A model generated the notes under the pieces. It was not told the DNA's origin. It did no database searches and worked only from the letters and a program-made list of their open reading frames with translations. Positions 1 through 8,326 of a stretch of DNA of 64,000 bases are shown piece by piece. A program made the position numbers and the translations under genes. The DNA comes from Aldehydirespirator sp965200005. Lineage in GTDB: Bacteria > Actinomycetota > Acidimicrobiia > Acidimicrobiales > Aldehydirespiratoraceae. Numbering within the stretch: the stretch's first letter is position 1; every line of letters begins with the position of its first letter. The stretch covers positions 2,356,001-2,420,000 of the forward strand of contig OZ241331.1 of NCBI GenBank assembly GCA_965200005.1, given 5' to 3'.

Positions 1-375
1 GAGTGGCACGGCGCTACCAGCGCGTGCTCGGGTGCTCGAGAAGTCAAAGCTTGCGAATTCGCCGTCGAGTAGCACGGCGAGGCCCCCAAAGCCTCGATCT
101 GCGACAAGCAGGTTCGATCCCCGGCCGATCACAAGCACCGCCACACGTGGGGATGGCGAGCCCGTCGATGCATGTGAGGCCTGTACCGCCGCTAGGGCGT
201 CGGCGAGCAGATCGAGATCTGAGCGGCTCGAGACCGTGACACTCAGGCTCGCCCGTCCCCCGGTGCGGTAAGTGCTGTGGGCTGCGAGGCAATAGTCACG
301 GCACAAACCTGGTGCCAACCTCGATGCTGCTAGTCGCTGCTCGAGTTCCGCAAGTGCACCGCGAGCGTTGCCCAT
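1..375 (-). CDS. murB: UDP-N-acetylenolpyruvoylglucosamine reductase MurB (5' part only)
   Basis: Reduces UDP-GlcNAc-enolpyruvate to UDP-MurNAc in cytoplasmic peptidoglycan precursor synthesis. Only the first 125 codons are here; the frame stays open to base 1 and the gene continues outside the window. The visible part has the MurB FAD-binding start: YRTGGRAS near residue 36, then VIGRGSNLL and RGFGGLAVLL, the pyrophosphate loop. The ATG overlaps the murC stop (TGATG), indicating translational coupling at the tail of the dcw operon. Identification rests on these motifs and on gene order. Confidence 0.9.
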   Translation of the reverse strand, partial: MGNARGALAELEQRLAASRLAPGLCRDYCLAAHSTYRTGGRASLSVTVSSRSDLDLLADALAAVQASHASTGSPSPRVAVLVIGRGSNLLVADRGFGGLAVLLDGEFASFDFSSTRARAGSAVPL

Positions 376-1793
376 CAGCGTCCAGCTGGAGTGAGGCCGC
401 GGGTAGTTGAGCGCTCCTCAAGCCGTTCGATTACGAGGTCGGGCAATGTCGTTAGATCACCAGCGCCCAGTGTCAGGCAAAGGTCGCCGGGACGTAGGCG
501 ATCCACGAGCCAGGCGGTCACATCGTCGAGTCGTGGTAACCAACTCAACGAGGCCCACGGGTCAGCGTCAAGCACTGCGTCAAGGACGATCTTGGATGTC
601 ACACCGGGGATCGGAGATTCCCCAGATGGGTAGATGTCGGTGAGCACCAGAACATCGGCGTCTTCGAAGGAGCTCGCGAACTTGCGGCCCAGCGAAGCCG
701 TGCGGCTGTAGCGATGCGGCTGGAAGACGCACACCACCCTGTCCCAGGTGCCGGTGCGCGCAGCAGCTAGCGCCGCAGTGACTTCACCAGGCAGGTGTGC
801 ATAGTCATCGACGAAGGTGACGCCAGAGACACTGCCGCGGAACTCGAAGCGTCGCGCAACACCACCGAAACGCGACAGCGCCACTGCCGCGTCGTTAAAG
901 GACGCTCCTGCTGCCATGCCCGCAACGGCTGCCGCCGCAGCGTTGTAGGCGTTGTGCATTCCCGGTGTCGGCAGTCGCACCCTGCCCAACCGCCTAGCCG
1001 TGCCGTTGTTGTGCCAGAGGTCAAATGACACAGAGGGCATGCGCAGTGAGATGTTTGTCATTCGATAGTCGGCGTCGGGCGAGGTTCCAAAACTGATGGC
1101 ACCGGCAGCGCTACCAAGCCGCGACGCGACCGGATCGTCAGCGCACACCACAGCACTAGAAGCGTCACGTATGTAGCGATCGAAGGCGTCTTCGAGAGTG
1201 GAAGTCGATCCGCCGTAGGCCTCAAGATGGTCGGGTTCGACATTGGTGACCACAGCAACCTCGGCCGGGAGCGACAGGAACGTGCGGTCACTCTCATCAG
1301 CTTCCACCACGAACCACTCGCCGGAACTCCAGGCCGCGCCGGTGCCGATCTCGTTCACGTCGCCGCCAATGATGAACGACGGTTGCAAGCCCGCTTCGAC
1401 TAGCACTAACGCCAGCATCGACGAGGTCGTGGTCTTGCCATGTGTGCCAGCAACCGCGATGGTGCGTTGATTGGCGGCAATCGCCGGAAGGATGTCACGG
1501 CGGCGCAACACCGGTACCCCACGTGACCTCGCTTCGCGGACTTCGGGATTGTTCCGGTTGATGGCGCTTGAGATGGCGAGGTAGTCAGCATCTGAGATGT
1601 TGCTGGGATCGTGGCCGATGGCGACCTTGACTCCCTCAGCACGAAGTCGTGTGACGAGGGGGCCGTCCTTTAGATCCGAGCCGCTGACGCGGTGACCCAT
1701 GGCGTTTAGGACCGAAGCGATAGCGCCCATGCCGGCCCCACCGGCACCGACGACATGGATGGCACATGGGACTGATAGGTCGACACTCACCAT
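375..1793 (-). CDS. murC: UDP-N-acetylmuramate--L-alanine ligase MurC
   Basis: ATP-dependent ligase adding L-Ala to UDP-MurNAc, the first peptide-stem step, in the cytoplasm. Mur-ligase architecture is visible: an N-terminal Rossmann-like IHVVGAGGAGMG, the P-loop GTHGKTT at about residues 116-122, the central EADESDRTFL and NVEPDHLEAYG, and a C-terminal VFQPHRYSRT. At 472 aa the length is normal. A TTG lies one codon upstream, but the ATG at 1793 overlaps the murG stop as TGATG, the pattern used through this operon, so the ATG is preferred. It is followed directly by murB, also in TGATG overlap. Confidence 0.97.
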   Translation of the reverse strand: MVSVDLSVPCAIHVVGAGGAGMGAIASVLNAMGHRVSGSDLKDGPLVTRLRAEGVKVAIGHDPSNISDADYLAISSAINRNNPEVREARSRGVPVLRRRDILPAIAANQRTIAVAGTHGKTTTSSMLALVLVEAGLQPSFIIGGDVNEIGTGAAWSSGEWFVVEADESDRTFLSLPAEVAVVTNVEPDHLEAYGGSTSTLEDAFDRYIRDASSAVVCADDPVASRLGSAAGAISFGTSPDADYRMTNISLRMPSVSFDLWHNNGTARRLGRVRLPTPGMHNAYNAAAAAVAGMAAGASFNDAAVALSRFGGVARRFEFRGSVSGVTFVDDYAHLPGEVTAALAAARTGTWDRVVCVFQPHRYSRTASLGRKFASSFEDADVLVLTDIYPSGESPIPGVTSKIVLDAVLDADPWASLSWLPRLDDVTAWLVDRLRPGDLCLTLGAGDLTTLPDLVIERLEERSTTRGLTPAGR

Positions 1794-2998
1794 CAACTCT
1801 CCCCCTGCTCTCCCCGGCCAACTCCTGCACTATCTCGACGAAGACGCCGGCGATGTCTGCGCCCTTGCCGACGTTGCGCGGCTTCTTCTGCGATATCCAC
1901 GATTGCCGATGCGGCGTCTGGTCTCGCTATCGACGCTCCCGCTCGACTCATAGCTGCTAGGCGCTCGCCGTCAGCAAGCAGCGCATCTACCTCAGCGACC
2001 AAGCGTGGACCATCAAGTTCGCTGTCTGCCACCACGATTGCGGCGCCGGTATCGCCCAGGCGGTTGGCGTTGGCTGTTTGATGGTCTCCCGGAGCGTTCG
2101 GCAGCGGTACCAGCAACGCAGGAACCCCAACCGCAGCGAGTTCGGCCACCGTGGTCGCACCGGCACGACACACCACCACATCGGCTGCGGCATACAGCGT
2201 CACCATGTCACTCTCGTAAGCCACAAGGTCATAACCACAAGACTCATCGAGGTGCGCAGTCGTTGCCTTGATCTCCTCGAAGTTGCGAGGCCCTGCAATG
2301 TGACGCACACTCATGTCGCTCCGCTCGCTCCACACACCCAGAGCTTCGGTTACAGCATCGTTGATCCGCTGCGCGCCAAGTGAACCACCGAAAGCAGCAA
2401 TGAAGTGTTTGCCTTCGGGAACGCCCAGCTTGGCTCGCGCTTTCTCGCGCTGCTGGTTGCGGTCAAGCGACGCGATCTCGGGTCGTAGCGGGTTGCCTGT
2501 CCAGCGGGCCCGTCGCAGCGATGTTTGCTCAAAGGCGCAGCCAGCCGCGAACGCGAAGCGGCACAGCAGCCTGTTCGCGAGGCCCGGCGCAGCATTCTGT
2601 TCAACAATTACCACCGGGATCCTCAACGTCGCAGCGGCTAACCCGCACGCCACCGAGGCGTATCCGCCAAGCCCAACCACAACTTCGGGCTTTTGCTTGC
2701 GCAGCAGCCCAAAGGATTTCACCAGAGCGCGTGCAAGCCCAACCACCGCTTTAAGGTTTGCCACAGTGAGGCGGCGCTGGATGCCTCGCCCGCTCAACGC
2801 GGTCAAGCCGAAGCCGCTCTCGGGTACGAGACGTGTCTCGATGCCGCGGGTGCTACCGACAAAGTGAACCGCGCTAGCGGGCGTTCCCCGGCGCACCATC
2901 TCTTCTGCTATAGAGATGCCAGGCAGGACATGGCCGGCCGTGCCGCCCGCGGCGATTACCGCCCAGCTAGCGTGCTGAGCTACGCGATTTCGGTACAC
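1793..2998 (-). CDS. murG: UDP-GlcNAc:undecaprenyl-PP-MurNAc-pentapeptide transferase MurG
   Basis: Peripheral membrane GT28 glycosyltransferase that converts lipid I to lipid II on the inner face of the membrane. The N-terminal glycine-rich loop reads GGTAGHVLPG, with Ala where most family members have Gly. The C-terminal half carries RAGATTVAELAA and the ALLVPLPNAPGDHQT donor-binding segment. The frame is open up to a TTG at 3076, but no Shine-Dalgarno precedes that codon. The GTG at 2998 sits 14 residues before the glycine loop, has a weak TAGAG upstream and gives 401 aa, so it is preferred. It ends overlapping murC. Confidence 0.94.
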   Translation of the reverse strand: MYRNRVAQHASWAVIAAGGTAGHVLPGISIAEEMVRRGTPASAVHFVGSTRGIETRLVPESGFGLTALSGRGIQRRLTVANLKAVVGLARALVKSFGLLRKQKPEVVVGLGGYASVACGLAAATLRIPVVIVEQNAAPGLANRLLCRFAFAAGCAFEQTSLRRARWTGNPLRPEIASLDRNQQREKARAKLGVPEGKHFIAAFGGSLGAQRINDAVTEALGVWSERSDMSVRHIAGPRNFEEIKATTAHLDESCGYDLVAYESDMVTLYAAADVVVCRAGATTVAELAAVGVPALLVPLPNAPGDHQTANANRLGDTGAAIVVADSELDGPRLVAEVDALLADGERLAAMSRAGASIARPDAASAIVDIAEEAAQRRQGRRHRRRLRRDSAGVGRGEQGES

Positions 2999-3115
2999 GT
3001 TGGGCGACTCTAGTAAACGACGGTTGCTGCGTACTTGATCGCTGCGCAACTTTCTTGCGCACGCGGTTGTGATCAATTGGCGGACTAGGCGGACCGCAAC
3101 CTTGACGCGGTCTTG

Positions 3116-4342
3116 CTAGTGCGCTTGTCTAGCGACGTTGAGCAACACCCCCACCGCCGCAAGGGTTGACACCAGCGAACTGCCTCCAAATGACAGCAGT
3201 GGCAAAGTGATTCCCACCACAGGGAAGCTGCCAAGAGCGGCACCAATGTTGAGCCCCGCTTGCAACACGATGCTGAAGGTGATGCCGATAACTAGCAGCA
3301 TGCCGAACTTGTCGGGCGCTCTCATGGCAATGCACACCCCCACGGCAGCGAGGCTCACGAATGCAAGCACCACGAAGAGGGTCCCGAGCATGCCGAGCTC
3401 CTCGCCGATCACCGCGAAGATGAAGTCTGTGTGCGCGTCCGGCAAGAATCCCCACTTGGAGCGACCTGCCCCCAAGCCGACACCGCCCACCCCTCCGCTT
3501 GCTAGCGCATGCAGGGCACGTAGTGGTTGGTAGCCGGTGTCTAGCGGATCCGACCAGGGATCTAGGAACGCTTCTAGTCGGGCACGGCGCCAAGGCGTGA
3601 GGCTGATCATCAGCCACACAAGGCCTACCCCGCAGCCAGCCAGGAACGCCAGGCGCTTCAACGATGCACCCGCAAAGAACAGCATGGTTGCGGCCGTTCC
3701 GGCGATCAGCATGCTGGCACCGAGGTGTGGTTGCAGCATTAACAGCCCGCCATACAGCATGGTCAGCAGAGCCACAGGGTGAACTGTGGCGCGGGGATCG
3801 CTGATCGGGCGTTGTGGGTGACTCAGCAGGGTTGCTGCGTACATGATGAAGGGCAACTTCGCTGCTTCTGAGGGTTGGAACGTCAGCCACCACAACGACA
3901 GCCAGCGGCGGGCGCCGCTTATCGAAACACCAGCCCAGGTGAACACCGTGGCAGCCAACAAGACGACTGCGATGACAAGCAGCAGGCCTGACATTTGCCT
4001 CCAGACCTGATAGTCGATCCGCAACATCAAAAACATTGCTGCCAGCCCTGCAAGCAGCCAGGCGCCCTGGCTTCGGAACAGGTACCAGGCGGAGTCGCCC
4101 AGTGCCAGGCTCGGCGCAGCCGTAGCCGAGAGGCTCATGACAGTTCCGAACAGCACCAAACTGAGGACAATCAGCAGTGCAGCTAGGAATAGAGGTGTGC
4201 GCCGACCCATCGGCACGCCCCGAGGCCGCAGCTTCGGTTTGGGTGGCGTGGTTGGCTTTGGCGGTGCGGCGCCTGTGGGTGTGTCTGGTGGCGTAGGACG
4301 CACGGTGGGGCGCGTCATGCCGGGAAACTCGATAATCGTCAT
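3116..4342 (-). CDS. ftsW: SEDS-family lipid II polymerase / division protein FtsW
   Basis: Polytopic SEDS glycosyltransferase working with the septal transpeptidase encoded 6 kb upstream in the same operon. The 408 aa comprise a proline-rich cytosolic N-terminus (about 45 residues) followed by roughly ten hydrophobic segments. Typical SEDS signatures are FQPSEAAKLPFI, the large periplasmic loop with DPWSDPLDTGYQ, HTDFIFAVIGEELG and the closing LPLLSFGGSSLV. The ATG overlaps the murD stop as ATGA. The position between murD and murG is the usual one for FtsW, which favours it over RodA. Confidence 0.95.
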   Translation of the reverse strand: MTIIEFPGMTRPTVRPTPPDTPTGAAPPKPTTPPKPKLRPRGVPMGRRTPLFLAALLIVLSLVLFGTVMSLSATAAPSLALGDSAWYLFRSQGAWLLAGLAAMFLMLRIDYQVWRQMSGLLLVIAVVLLAATVFTWAGVSISGARRWLSLWWLTFQPSEAAKLPFIMYAATLLSHPQRPISDPRATVHPVALLTMLYGGLLMLQPHLGASMLIAGTAATMLFFAGASLKRLAFLAGCGVGLVWLMISLTPWRRARLEAFLDPWSDPLDTGYQPLRALHALASGGVGGVGLGAGRSKWGFLPDAHTDFIFAVIGEELGMLGTLFVVLAFVSLAAVGVCIAMRAPDKFGMLLVIGITFSIVLQAGLNIGAALGSFPVVGITLPLLSFGGSSLVSTLAAVGVLLNVARQAH

Positions 4343-5784
4343 GTGCGAACCTGCCTGGTTGCGTGGACCTCCGGGTCACGACTCGAACACTTTGTGCTGT
4401 CTCGCTGCGGTCGCTGAGCGCAGGGCCGAGTGCGGAGCGCGGCTTCGCTGACAATGCGTGCGAAGTGGTCTCCCCGTTCTGCGTAGCTCCTGTAAGCGTC
4501 AAAGGAAGCACAAGCCGGCGATAACAGCACCGTCATGCCGGGCTCGGCAAGACCCGCCGCTAGTTCGACCGCGTGGCGCATTCCGGTCGCCCGCTTGACT
4601 GGGCGGCGACCCTCAAATACAGCTGAGACCTCGCCCGCTGCCTCCCCGATCGCTACCACTGCGTGAACGTGTGCTTCGGCGCCGCGCAGCGTCGCTAGGT
4701 CGATGCCTTTGTTCTGGCCACCAGCGATCAGTACCGACTTGTCGAAGCTATTGAGCGCCGCGATCGCGGCGTGGGGTGTCGTCGCCTTGGAGTCATCAAT
4801 GAAGTCCACCTCGCCAATCGAGGCGACCAGCTGGAGTCGGTGAGCGCCCGGTTCGAATCGTGCAAAGGCGTGGCGCAGGCCGTCTGTGGTTGCGCCCATC
4901 GCACTAGCGGTAGCAGCTGCGGCTAGCGCGTTGGCAAGATCGTGAGGCCGGGCGCGCTTTAGCTCGGAAATCTCCATGAAGGGCCCAGGTGGGCCGGCCA
5001 GGGTGGTGCCACTGACGTGCCAGTGGGTGGCGCGTCGTGGCTTGGCTGAGAATGTCCACAGCGGCCGGTCATAACGCACACGACTCATCACGACCGGGTC
5101 ATCGGCATTGGCCACGGCCATTGAGGTGGGGCTGAGGTCGTGCCAGATCCGGGCTTTGGCGTCTTCGTAGTTGCCGAGGTCTGGATGCACATCGAGGTGA
5201 TCGGCAGCGAAGTTGAGCCAGCATGCTGCGGCGGGTTCAAACAGTTGGCTGTGTGCGAGCCGAAATGATGACGCCTCAACCACGAACACTTCGACATCGC
5301 CCTGATCAATGGCGGCCACTAGTGGCGTGTCGTTGTTGCCCGCAGCAACGGCGCTGACTCCAGAAGCCTGTAGGGCTGCCACAACCATTTCGGTGACTGT
5401 TGTCTTGCCGCTGGTTCCTGTGACAGCGGCGATCGGGCGATCATCCCAGATCCGTGCTAGGTCAAACTCCCCAGCGCAGCAGACGCCTAGTGTTTCAGCG
5501 GCTTGAAGCACGGGATGCCCATGAGGTAACCCGGGGGTGGGAAGCAGCACATCGGTGCCTCGCAGCAACTCGTTGAGTTGGCTCGCATCCGGGGCGTCGT
5601 GGAGATCCAATCCGAGCCCCGCTGCAATTGCGGTTGTGCTGGCTCGGGGCGCATCGTCGAAGGCAACTACTGCGTGACCACGGGCAACTAGCGCCCTCGC
5701 AGCGGCCTGGTTTGCCGCACCGAAGCCTGCGAGCAACACCCGCTCGGGTACCTCTGTGAGCACGTGATCTCTGGGAGCGATCAT
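4339..5784 (-). CDS. murD: UDP-N-acetylmuramoylalanine--D-glutamate ligase MurD
   Basis: Adds D-Glu to UDP-MurNAc-L-Ala in the cytoplasm. The 481-aa protein has the Mur-ligase P-loop GTSGKTT at residues 123-129, the NFAADHLDVHPD stretch in the central domain and IDDSKATTPHAAIAAL in the C-terminal domain. A short Arg-rich tail after the catalytic domain is longer than usual and overlaps ftsW. The ATG forms an ATGA overlap with the mraY stop, fixing the start. Adenine-nucleotide binding and chemistry are as known for the family. Confidence 0.95.
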   Translation of the reverse strand: MIAPRDHVLTEVPERVLLAGFGAANQAAARALVARGHAVVAFDDAPRASTTAIAAGLGLDLHDAPDASQLNELLRGTDVLLPTPGLPHGHPVLQAAETLGVCCAGEFDLARIWDDRPIAAVTGTSGKTTVTEMVVAALQASGVSAVAAGNNDTPLVAAIDQGDVEVFVVEASSFRLAHSQLFEPAAACWLNFAADHLDVHPDLGNYEDAKARIWHDLSPTSMAVANADDPVVMSRVRYDRPLWTFSAKPRRATHWHVSGTTLAGPPGPFMEISELKRARPHDLANALAAAATASAMGATTDGLRHAFARFEPGAHRLQLVASIGEVDFIDDSKATTPHAAIAALNSFDKSVLIAGGQNKGIDLATLRGAEAHVHAVVAIGEAAGEVSAVFEGRRPVKRATGMRHAVELAAGLAEPGMTVLLSPACASFDAYRSYAERGDHFARIVSEAALRTRPCAQRPQRDSTKCSSRDPEVHATRQVRT

Positions 5785-6836
5785 GGTGTAAGCCGCGAGA
5801 TCGAGTTAACGATGCCGGTGTTGACAGCGTCTGCATAAAACAGGCAGAGCCCTACTGCGGTGCAGATCCCCGAGAGGATCCAGAGCCTGATGATCACCGT
5901 CGTCTCGGGCCACCCTCTCAGTTCAAAGTCGTGGTGCAGCGGTGCCATCTTGAAGAGCCGGCGGCGATTGAAGACTTTGAACACGGCTACCTGCAAGATC
6001 ACCGACATCGTCTCGATCAAGAACAAAGCACCGACGATCATCAGCAATAGCTGCGTACTGGTAGCCAGAGCGAGTGCTGCTAATCCGGTGCCCAATGCGA
6101 GCGAGCCCGTGTCACCCATGAAGATGCGTGCGGGTGCTGCGTTCCACCACAAGAACCCGACGATTGCGCCAACCATCGCTGCGCTCACGATTGCTAGGTC
6201 AAGGGCGTGTGCTACCTGGTAAGCGTCGTAGTGATCGAATTGCCAGAAACCGATGATCATGTAGGCCAGGTAAACGATCCCGCTGGCACCGGCCGCCAGG
6301 CCATCAAGGCCGTCGGTGACGTTTACGGCATTGGCGGTGGCGAGGATCATGAACACCGCAAAGATCGACCAGCCAATCTGGCCCAACTCAATCCCGGGGC
6401 TGTCAAAGCGGGTAAATGACAGCGTTGTATGTACCGAGGTGAGCGCCGTTAGGGCCCAGGCGAACCCGATGCCCACCACCAGCAAGCCGATAATCTTCAT
6501 CTTCATCGTGAGCCCGAGGTTGCGGGCTGCCCTTACTTTGATGATGTCGTCGAGGAACCCGACGAAGCCTCCTGCAGCGATTGTGAGCATGACAATGATG
6601 CCGGTGCGCGTGTAGATGCCGCCAAAGACGTCGCTCACTACATAACCGGTGAGTGCGGCTACTGCCACCGCGGCACCGCCCATGGTGGGCGTGCCCGACT
6701 TGAGTCGGTGACCCTCGGGCACATCGTCACGGATGGGTTGCCCGACTTTGTAATGCACCAGCACCCGGATCAGCGACCAGCAGCCGACCAGGGATACGGC
6801 CATCGAGATTGCGCCGGCGATCAGCAGCCTGATCAC
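5781..6836 (-). CDS. mraY: Phospho-N-acetylmuramoyl-pentapeptide transferase MraY
   Basis: Integral membrane enzyme making lipid I from UDP-MurNAc-pentapeptide and undecaprenyl phosphate. Family residues are visible: the GTPTMGG loop, the double-Asp FLDDIIKV, NAVNVTDGLDGLAAG and FMGDTGSLALG, and the HHDFELRGWPET loop near the C-terminus. The length of 351 aa with about ten hydrophobic stretches is standard. A GTG start overlaps the murE stop as GTGA. In most dcw clusters murF precedes mraY, but here murE is its direct neighbour. Confidence 0.96.
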   Translation of the reverse strand: MIRLLIAGAISMAVSLVGCWSLIRVLVHYKVGQPIRDDVPEGHRLKSGTPTMGGAAVAVAALTGYVVSDVFGGIYTRTGIIVMLTIAAGGFVGFLDDIIKVRAARNLGLTMKMKIIGLLVVGIGFAWALTALTSVHTTLSFTRFDSPGIELGQIGWSIFAVFMILATANAVNVTDGLDGLAAGASGIVYLAYMIIGFWQFDHYDAYQVAHALDLAIVSAAMVGAIVGFLWWNAAPARIFMGDTGSLALGTGLAALALATSTQLLLMIVGALFLIETMSVILQVAVFKVFNRRRLFKMAPLHHDFELRGWPETTVIIRLWILSGICTAVGLCLFYADAVNTGIVNSISRLTP

Positions 6837-8326
6837 GAAGCGGCCCCGCAGTGGTTTAGCTGCCGTCGTAGCTCTTCCGTAACGACGGCGCGGTCATCAA
6901 ACTCAAACACCTGGGTGCCGATGGTTTGAGTTCGCTCATGGCCCTTGCCGGCGACGAGCACCGTGTCACCACGGCGTGCCAGTTTGAGGCTGTGACGTAT
7001 CGCTAGGCGTCGATCGGCTTCGAGAATGTCGGCTGGACGATCCATCCCGCTTTCGATCTGCTGGATTATCGCCTCGGGGTCTTCGGAGCGGGGGTTGTCG
7101 CTGGTGATGATCGTGCGGTCGGCGAGGGCTGCAGCGGCAGCGCCCATCTCGGGTCGCTTCTCGTGGTCGCGGTCGCCACCAGCGCCGAAAACCACGATCA
7201 ACTGCCCCCTCGCCGTGTCGTGCGCCACCCGTAACGCGGCTGCTAGAGCGTCAGGAGTGTGGGCATAATCGACGATCACGCAGAAGTCCTGTCCTGCGTC
7301 GATCGCCTCAAAGCGCCCCGGAACTGGCAGCGCCTCATGGAGTGCGGCCGCTACCTCGGCTGCGCTCACACCTAGCTGAAGTGCCATCTCGGCGGCGACC
7401 ACAGCATTTGAGCGGTTGAACGCCCCCGGCAGCGGCAACCGCACACGCTGACCTCGCCACACAAAGAGGCTTGAGCGGGCGTCGGCGTCGAGGAGTTGGC
7501 AGGCGGAGTCGTCGATTTGCGTGACAGGCAGGCGGTCACCGACTAGCTCAGCAAGCTGGCGCCCCCAGCTTGTTCGAACGTCGATCACGGCGCACTCGGT
7601 GAGTTCGTTGCTGAACAGCGACGCCTTGGCACGAAAGTAGTCCTGCAAGGATCTGTGAAAGTCGAGGTGGTCATGGCCGAGATTCGTGAAGGCGGCCACC
7701 TTGAACCGGCAACCCTGGATGCGCTGTTGTTCCAGAGCGTGCGAGGACACTTCCATGACGACCGACTGATGCCCGCGGCGCACGGCATATCCAAGTTGGC
7801 GTTGTAGATCGGTTGCTTCGGGAGTGGTAAGTCGCCCGGTGAGCGTGCCGATCTCGGTCACGTCCCAGCCGGCCTTGCGCAGCACACCCGCAAGCAGCCG
7901 GACGGTGGTCGTCTTGCCATTCGTTCCTGTGACTCCGGCCATCTGGAGGCGCCTAGCTGGGTAGGCGTGAACCGCACTTGCCGCTGAACCCAGACAGGCT
8001 CGCACCGAGTCAACTTTGAGCATCGGCACTCCAGCCGGTACTGCGCGCTCTACCAGAAGCGCCGCCGCACCTGCGGCGACGGCTTGGTCAGCGAAGTTGT
8101 GACCGTCGAATCGGTCACCTCGCAGGCAGGCGAACAACGTCTGGGGCTTTGCGTCGCGGCTGTCATGGTCGACATCGACAATCCCGATGTCGCCGATATC
8201 GCCGATGTCTGCGCCATCAGCGCCATCAGCGATGTCTTGGGTACGGCGCCGACCCGAGCCGGAGCAAGCCTCAGCTTCTAGCAGTTCCGCGTTGAGCATC
8301 GCTGCAAGTTCGCCGAGGCGGATCAT
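6833..8326 (-). CDS. murE: UDP-MurNAc-tripeptide synthetase MurE (probably meso-DAP adding)
   Basis: Adds the third stem residue to UDP-MurNAc-L-Ala-D-Glu. The P-loop TGTNGKTT lies at residues 133-140. DNPR at 410-413 is the signature that in characterised MurE enzymes selects meso-diaminopimelate over lysine, so a DAP-type wall is inferred. An unusual acidic, repetitive insert (ADGADGADIGDIGDIG, residues about 35-48) sits in the N-terminal domain and is encoded by near-perfect 9-base repeats. The 497-aa length is slightly long because of it. The ATG overlaps the ftsI stop as ATGA. Confidence 0.95.
   Translation of the reverse strand: MIRLGELAAMLNAELLEAEACSGSGRRRTQDIADGADGADIGDIGDIGIVDVDHDSRDAKPQTLFACLRGDRFDGHNFADQAVAAGAAALLVERAVPAGVPMLKVDSVRACLGSAASAVHAYPARRLQMAGVTGTNGKTTTVRLLAGVLRKAGWDVTEIGTLTGRLTTPEATDLQRQLGYAVRRGHQSVVMEVSSHALEQQRIQGCRFKVAAFTNLGHDHLDFHRSLQDYFRAKASLFSNELTECAVIDVRTSWGRQLAELVGDRLPVTQIDDSACQLLDADARSSLFVWRGQRVRLPLPGAFNRSNAVVAAEMALQLGVSAAEVAAALHEALPVPGRFEAIDAGQDFCVIVDYAHTPDALAAALRVAHDTARGQLIVVFGAGGDRDHEKRPEMGAAAAALADRTIITSDNPRSEDPEAIIQQIESGMDRPADILEADRRLAIRHSLKLARRGDTVLVAGKGHERTQTIGTQVFEFDDRAVVTEELRRQLNHCGAAS

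Noticed and set aside
3129..4511. A long second minus-strand open frame (460 codons) overlapping ftsW and murD
   Set aside because: Its translation is low-complexity with no domain, and both overlapped genes carry full family motifs in their own frames.
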